Shown here: piece by piece, positions 7,533 to 11,324 of the stretch
Layout of the letters: each line of letters starts with the position of its first letter
Position numbering within the stretch: position 1 is the first letter of the stretch
Assembly (NCBI GenBank): GCA_035649575.1
Contig: DASRJH010000129.1
Span: 1-11,324 of the forward strand
DNA length: 11,324 bases
DNA from: DASVAL01 sp035649575
GTDB taxonomy: Bacteria; Planctomycetota; UBA1135; UBA2386
Direction: 5' to 3'
Notes under the pieces: generated by a model
Database searches by the model: none
What the model was told of the DNA's origin: nothing
Seen by the model: the letters and a program-made list of their open reading frames with translations, nothing else
Made by a program: the position numbers and the translations under genes

Positions 7533-8159
7533 ATGACGGGGATCGCATGGGCCGGGCCGTTGTCGCGCTGGTACGCGCGAGGCGGCGGCGATGTTGCGAA
7601 GCTGCGCGGCGGCGTCGAGGCCTGGCGCACGCATCTGCGCGCGGCGGTTGCGCCGAAGGTGGCTGCGCAGTTGGTGTGGGACGAAGGCGCCGATGTGGCG
7701 AAGCAGTGGGATCTCGGCGAAGCCGGGTGGATGGCGCTGCGGCTGTTCGCGATGTACGCGGAACGTTCGGAGCTCGGACTGCCGGACACGGTGCCTGCTC
7801 TGTTGGAGCTCGATCGCGAGTGGCGTGCTCTGGCCGACGCGAAGTTCGAGAAGAGCAAGTACGGACATCTGCTCGCGTGCCGCGTCTGGTTGCCCGGCGA
7901 CTTCCCGGTCACGCTGCGCGCCCCGCTGCCCGATGGCGAGAACGCGGAGATCGGGAGCCTCGCGGTGCTGGCGGACCAGTTGAAGTGGCTCAACCAGCGC
8001 ACGTTCCAGGCCGACGCCGCGGAGTTCGAAGGATGGTTGAGCTTGCCTGCGCCGGCGGGCGGGGAACTGATCGCGGCGGCGCGGCGTGGTTACGCAGGGT
8101 TCGCGGCGGCGGTGACGGTGGCCATGCGCGAACGCGTTCCGGTCGTGGTGGCGGTCTGA
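7533..8159 (+). CDS. Hypothetical protein, no family recognised
   Basis: The 208-residue product is soluble, without signal peptide or membrane segments, and rich in Trp, Ala and Leu. It begins MTGIAWAGPLSRWYARGGGD and contains the helix-rich stretch AAQLVWDEGADVAKQW. A conserved-looking middle block reads GHLLACRVWLPGDFPVTLRA, followed by LADQLKWLNQRTF. I do not recognise a domain. The ATG at 7533 was chosen because it lies 8 bp after the Uma2 stop; the frame is open back to 7407, but that part overlaps Uma2 in another frame. A distant AAGAGGG at about 7510 is too far for a normal ribosome site, so initiation may depend on coupling to Uma2. Codon and GC patterns match its neighbours and a hairpin follows the stop directly. 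The gene looks real from its length and context; its function is unknown. Confidence 0.7.
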   Translation: MTGIAWAGPLSRWYARGGGDVAKLRGGVEAWRTHLRAAVAPKVAAQLVWDEGADVAKQWDLGEAGWMALRLFAMYAERSELGLPDTVPALLELDREWRALADAKFEKSKYGHLLACRVWLPGDFPVTLRAPLPDGENAEIGSLAVLADQLKWLNQRTFQADAAEFEGWLSLPAPAGGELIAAARRGYAGFAAAVTVAMRERVPVVVAV

Positions 8160-8184
8160 CCGCTCCCTTCTCGGACCGGAGCGG
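8160..8184 (+). terminator. Stem-loop directly after the stop of the 208-residue gene
   Basis: CCGCTCC at 8160-8166 pairs perfectly with GGAGCGG at 8178-8184 across an 11-nt loop, starting on the base after the TGA at 8157-8159. It would end the Uma2 operon transcript. No T-run follows (ATTCTC), so it may be a weak or Rho-assisted terminator, or an mRNA 3'-end stabiliser. Confidence 0.45.
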
Positions 8185-8226
8185 ATTCTCATCCGGCGTC
8201 CTCCCCCCCTCGACACACCTGCAGGT

Positions 8227-8605
8227 ATGACCAGGTCAGCAGCCCTCAGCATCGTGGCGTGGCGTCTGCGAGCGCAGCAGAACCTGTGCGCGGCCACCCT
8301 TCTCATCGGGCGAACGCCGCCGCTCCTCATGCCGGCCGTCTCCCGCATCTACTACTCTTGCTACCAAGCAGCCTGCGCCAGAATGCTTGCCCAGGCGTGC
8401 CCGTCGGCAGGAGCCACGGCGCGACCTGGGCAGGTTCTCACCGCATCCGCTTGGGCCTTGGAAACCGGCTGAGGTACCTCTACCGGTTGGCGCCTTGCTG
8501 CCGACTACGCAATAGGGACCATCACCGACAGCGAGGCGCGTCACCTTGTGGCAGAATTTTGCAGCCCTGACGCGCCAGCTCGGCGTGACGGAGGACGACA
8601 AATGA
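8227..8605 (+). pseudogene. HEPN-domain-like gene, broken by two or three frameshifts
   Basis: From ATG 8227 the first ~55 residues look like a HEPN domain, with WRLRAQQNLCAATLLI and then SRIYYSCYQAACARMLA, the counterpart of the family's SRxYYAxxHAA helix. After about 8400 the homology-like pattern moves to another frame. There HGATWAGSHRIRLGLGNRLR begins at 8415 and runs to LYRL at 8489, bypassing the TGA at 8470. It then returns to the first frame at 8491 (RLAADYAIGTITDSEARHLV), giving the typical HEPN ending R..ADY...T..EA. Dropping one G at 8489-8490 joins these two parts as YRLRLAADY. A third shift near 8548 would join NFAALTRQLGVTEDDK and a TGA at 8603-8605 overlapping the next ATG. 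HEPN proteins are often RNases or toxins paired with a small partner. The usual His of the RxxYYxxxH pattern is Gln47 here. The family call is by eye and the third shift is the least certain. Confidence 0.6.
8590..8594 (+). promoter_or_regulatory. Shine-Dalgarno GGAGG for the 101-residue gene
   Basis: GGAGG ends 7 nt before the ATG at 8602. It is one of only two strong, well-spaced ribosome sites in the window, and it decides this start over the in-frame GTG at 8548. Confidence 0.75.
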
Positions 8606-8907
8606 ACCGAGTCACCGACACCATCCTCGATCGACTCACGAACGATGGCTTCCCCTACCCCGTCGCCATCTACGACGGCACCGCCCCTGAGCTCGGGCCG
8701 GTGCTCTGTGCCGATGCCTTCGATGTCCCCGAGGATGTGATCCTCGAGATCTCGCGGCGGCTGAACGAAGTGCTTGGCCTGCTCGATACGGATCCGCTGC
8801 TGTTGCCTGGCGCCATCCACGACTTCGAGTCTGCGGACAAGCGAGACGAGTTGCCCCCCGACACCGTCTGGTACCGGCCACAGGCGCGATCTCACGCTCG
8901 AATCTAG
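8602..8907 (+). CDS. Small hypothetical protein downstream of the HEPN-like remnant
   Basis: The 101-residue, acidic-leaning product begins MNRVTDTILDRLTNDGFPYP and continues with VAIYDGTAPELGPVLCADAF. It then has a probable helix (PEDVILEISRRLNEVLGLL) and the block DPLLLPGAIHDFE, ending in a basic tail. No signal peptide or membrane segment is seen and I recognise no family. GGAGG at the correct distance supports the ATG at 8602. That ATG also overlaps, as ATGA, the TGA that would close the HEPN-like gene in its restored tail frame, so the two were probably one operon. By position it may be the antitoxin, modulator or target-recognition partner of the HEPN protein, but nothing in its sequence proves this. 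Unlike its neighbour, it shows no disruption. Confidence 0.68.
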   Translation: MNRVTDTILDRLTNDGFPYPVAIYDGTAPELGPVLCADAFDVPEDVILEISRRLNEVLGLLDTDPLLLPGAIHDFESADKRDELPPDTVWYRPQARSHARI

Positions 8908-8982
8908 GAAAGCTTCTCCCGAGTAGTCTCAGCTGGTGCGTCGCGGTTCCAGAGCATCGCCGAACTCACGAGCGGCATGTCC

Positions 8983-9014
8983 GCGAGGCTCGTCGAGCGC
9001 GCAAACAGCCTCGT
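8983..9014. terminator. Inverted repeat 3' of the HEAT-repeat gene
   Basis: CGAGGCT at 8984-8990 pairs perfectly with AGCCTCG at 9007-9013, with a G-T closing pair outside and a 16-nt loop. It sits 13 bp beyond the stop of the minus-strand HEAT gene and 76 bp after the plus-strand 101-residue gene. It could therefore end either transcript, but there is no T-run on either strand. No gene is seen in 8908-9026. Confidence 0.3.
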
Positions 9015-9026
9015 TGCGACTCTCTC

Positions 9027-11324
9027 CTACTTGAAGCGTTGCTCCCACTTCGCGCGCGCGTCGAGGTAGTTCGCGATCTGGTCGAGCGCGTCCTGAGCTG
9101 CCTTGCGAACTTCTGCTCTGTCGTCCCGGAGAATCTCGATGAGGTGAGGTCCGGCCTCGCGCGAGAACGTGTTGCCGATCGCCTGGGCTGCCTGGACCCT
9201 GACCACCTCGTCCGGGTGGCTCGCGCCTTTCACGAGCTGCGGCAGATAGCGTACGTCCTTGCGCAGGCCCACGGTCCGTAGAGCCTCGCGACACAGGTCG
9301 CGAGTGAACTTCGCGAACCGCTCGCTCTCGAGCACGGCTACGGCCAGCGCCAGCCGATCGTCCGTGTCGAGTTGCCCGAACAGCGATGCATCGTTGTCCA
9401 GGCTCTCACCGACGCGCAGCACCGCTTCTCGCATGCCGTCGCGAAACTCGGCGCTGATGCGCGGGCCTGCGGTGTAGAGCGCGGTCCGCACGACTGCGAC
9501 GCTCGGCGACGCGAGCAGCTCGAGCAAGAGCTTTTCGCGCGAAGCGCCAGCCACTTGCAGCGCCGCATTGGCGGCGGCGTTGACGAGCCACGCCTTCGGG
9601 TGATTCTCTTGCCCACGGACGTCCAGGCTTTCCAGCGCGAGAATACGCTGCAGCACAGGCAGAGCTGCCGCGTCGCCCGCATTGCCAACCATTCCGCAGA
9701 GTTGGGACAGAAGCAGGTAACCGTTGACGGGGCGCTCCATATCATTGCCTTCCGTCGCGCCGATCGGTTTGGCCAACAGGGTCTCGATTGCAGCGATCAG
9801 TGGAGCTGCATGTTCGGCACGAATCTGCGGTGCGAGCGAGTTCATCAGGGCGCTGCAACAGTTTGTATTGAGTGCTGGCGCCAGGGCGAGCAGTTCGCCG
9901 AGGTCCTGCACGCGCGCGCCCCTGGCCGCCTTTTGCGCGATGCTGGCGCGCGCCCCCTGGCCGGGGCCGATCGGAACCGGAGCACACCCGAGCCGGATCA
10001 CGTCGAGATGGCCCGCTGCGTGCTGGGCGAAGAACGCCATCGGTTGCGTGTAGTCCCCAAGACCGTTGCTCTCGACCAGGTCGAGCACCCGCAGCGCGAG
10101 GGACACGTCGGATGGACGGCCGTGACGGCTCAACAGAACCGTGAGATCTCTCGCTTGGTGCGAGTGCAGCACCTTCGCACCGCGTGCCTGCTCGACGGCC
10201 GCCTGCGGATCGCGGGCGACGAGCGCATTCCACGCACCGCCATTGCCTGCCGCAACGAGCGGCAGGATCACCGAGGGCGGCAGGATCACATTGCGCTGGA
10301 AGGCAGTGATCAGGGCGCCATGCCACTGCAGTTGCCCACCCGACGCACTCATTGGCAACTGCCCATCCAACGGATTCCCGGGCCAGCGCGCGGCGAGTTC
10401 GGCGAGCGCCGCAACGGCCTCGGGCGGGGCACCGGTCCAGTCGCGCTGCAGCAGCCTCGCATCGACCTGGTCGGAACGCGTTGTCAGCAACAGCTGCCTG
10501 GCGACGAGACGATGCCACGGCTGCTCGGCCTCCCTCACGCGCAACGCGAAGCTCCGGCGGTCCGCTGCTGTCTCCCACACGGCGAGTGCGCGGTCCTCGG
10601 CGCTTGCGGGCAGCGCTTTGGCCAGAATCTCCCACGCAGCGAGCTTGGCGACGCGCGCATCGAGATCCGCCGGCAATACCCAACCCCGCGCGACGAGTTG
10701 CTCGAGGACGTCGAAGACCATTCCGGCGCCGCTCGGTTCATGTTGCGGTCGCTCGGCGAACTCCAAGGCCAGCAGTTCCCGCGCGCTCTCGTCGGGCAGA
10801 CGCCACCATTCCCACGACCCGAGGAGATCCTGCGCGCTCTGGCCCCACGGTCCTGTCTGCCGCACCGTGCGCAGCAGCAGGAGACCGACCTTCACCCAGC
10901 CGGGGTGCAGGGCCCGGATCCTGAGTGTCACCGACACGATGTGCGCCGGTGGCAGCGCCTCGATCGCCGCGAGCGCCTGCTGCTCGGTGAGGTCCTTCTT
11001 GTCACGGATCCACTCGAGCGTGGCGTTTGCGCGCACTTCGGCCGAAGCGTGCTTCATGAGTGCTTCGAGCACGTCGACGACCCAGGGTTGCTCGGCATGC
11101 CCGAGGTACTCGATCAGAGCCGGCTGCGACGCTCCGCTCGGATCCGCGGCGAGACGCTGGGCAAGCTGTTGGGTCGTCGCTGCGCCGCCGTCGTACTGGA
11201 GCAAGGCGCGCAGGGCACCGAGCTGCACTCTCGGCTCGACCTTCGCCTGCGCGATGCGTTCGGCGAGCGGCAGTGCAACCGGGCGCCGCATGTTCGGTAT
11301 GTCGTTGGCGACGGTCGCCGCGAT
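9027..11324 (-). CDS. Large HEAT-repeat protein, 5'-truncated by the window edge
   Basis: The frame is open to the window's last base: 765 residues are visible before the stop. An internal ATG at 11291 lies inside an ongoing repeat (ANDIPN then MRRPVALPLAERIAQ), so the real start is beyond the edge. The sequence is a long series of paired amphipathic helices of the HEAT / PBS-lyase type, for example VQLGALRALLQYD near the start and VVRVQAAQAIGNTFSREAGP with AEVRKAAQDALDQIANYLDA near the end. It finishes in a charged tail, ARAKWEQRFK. Such solenoids serve as protein-binding scaffolds; in planctomycetes they often form the C-terminal part of large exported proteins with an enzymatic or heme domain at the N-terminus, which would be off the window. 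No catalytic motif is visible here and the partner is unknown. Confidence 0.85.
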   Translation of the reverse strand: MAATVANDIPNMRRPVALPLAERIAQAKVEPRVQLGALRALLQYDGGAATTQQLAQRLAADPSGASQPALIEYLGHAEQPWVVDVLEALMKHASAEVRANATLEWIRDKKDLTEQQALAAIEALPPAHIVSVTLRIRALHPGWVKVGLLLLRTVRQTGPWGQSAQDLLGSWEWWRLPDESARELLALEFAERPQHEPSGAGMVFDVLEQLVARGWVLPADLDARVAKLAAWEILAKALPASAEDRALAVWETAADRRSFALRVREAEQPWHRLVARQLLLTTRSDQVDARLLQRDWTGAPPEAVAALAELAARWPGNPLDGQLPMSASGGQLQWHGALITAFQRNVILPPSVILPLVAAGNGGAWNALVARDPQAAVEQARGAKVLHSHQARDLTVLLSRHGRPSDVSLALRVLDLVESNGLGDYTQPMAFFAQHAAGHLDVIRLGCAPVPIGPGQGARASIAQKAARGARVQDLGELLALAPALNTNCCSALMNSLAPQIRAEHAAPLIAAIETLLAKPIGATEGNDMERPVNGYLLLSQLCGMVGNAGDAAALPVLQRILALESLDVRGQENHPKAWLVNAAANAALQVAGASREKLLLELLASPSVAVVRTALYTAGPRISAEFRDGMREAVLRVGESLDNDASLFGQLDTDDRLALAVAVLESERFAKFTRDLCREALRTVGLRKDVRYLPQLVKGASHPDEVVRVQAAQAIGNTFSREAGPHLIEILRDDRAEVRKAAQDALDQIANYLDARAKWEQRFK

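Noticed and set aside
7329..8348. Minus-strand 339-residue ORF antisense to Uma2 and the 208-residue gene
   Set aside because: It overlaps a confident Uma2 C-terminus and has shadow-type composition.
8548..8601. In-frame GTG extension of the 101-residue gene, fusing it to the HEPN-like C-terminal frame
   Set aside because: The GGAGG site is correctly spaced for ATG 8602, and the extension (CSPDAPARRDGGRQ) looks like out-of-frame translation; kept only as part of the frameshift argument.
8236..8895. Minus-strand 219-residue ORF across the HEPN-like remnant and the 101-residue gene
   Set aside because: Its composition is typical of antisense shadow, no motif is seen, and the plus strand has a strong ribosome site and recognisable HEPN-like pattern. 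If the HEPN call fails, this ORF deserves another look.

Overview
The window is a GC-rich (roughly two-thirds G+C) bacterial chromosomal segment. It most resembles a planctomycete, probably of the deep marine/poly-clade type. The main clue is the secreted CHRD protein at 2028-3533. Its last ~130 residues form a Cys-containing module of a kind I associate with very many secreted planctomycete proteins. The mix of Uma2, HEAT-repeat and secreted peptidase genes also fits. The taxonomic call is an inference from memory, not from a search.

Layout. At the left edge is the N-terminus of a hydantoinase A/oxoprolinase-type gene on the minus strand (1-293). Divergent from it is a translationally coupled pair, plsY-gpsA (385-1997). 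GpsA makes sn-glycerol-3-phosphate and PlsY acylates it, so the pair covers the entry into phospholipid synthesis. Convergent with gpsA, only 30 bp away, is a secreted protein with three CHRD domains (minus strand). Next is a putative lipoprotein of unknown function (minus, 3780-4436), divergent from a secreted dipeptidyl-peptidase-IV-like S9 serine peptidase (plus, 4572-6800). Then come a Uma2-family PD-(D/E)XK protein (6934-7524) and, 8 bp later, an unrecognised 208-residue protein (7533-8159) that ends at a 7-bp-stem hairpin.

The most interesting stretch is 8227-8907. It holds a HEPN-domain-like gene whose coding sequence can only be followed by changing reading frame two or three times. 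Its inferred stop overlaps (ATGA) the start of an intact 101-residue gene with a strong ribosome binding site. I read this as a decayed HEPN partner next to a surviving partner gene, a possible remnant of a two-gene toxin-antitoxin-like module. Clustered sequencing indels are the main alternative.

The right end is a large HEAT-repeat protein on the minus strand (9027 to beyond the window edge). No rRNA, tRNA, CRISPR array or insertion sequence was seen.
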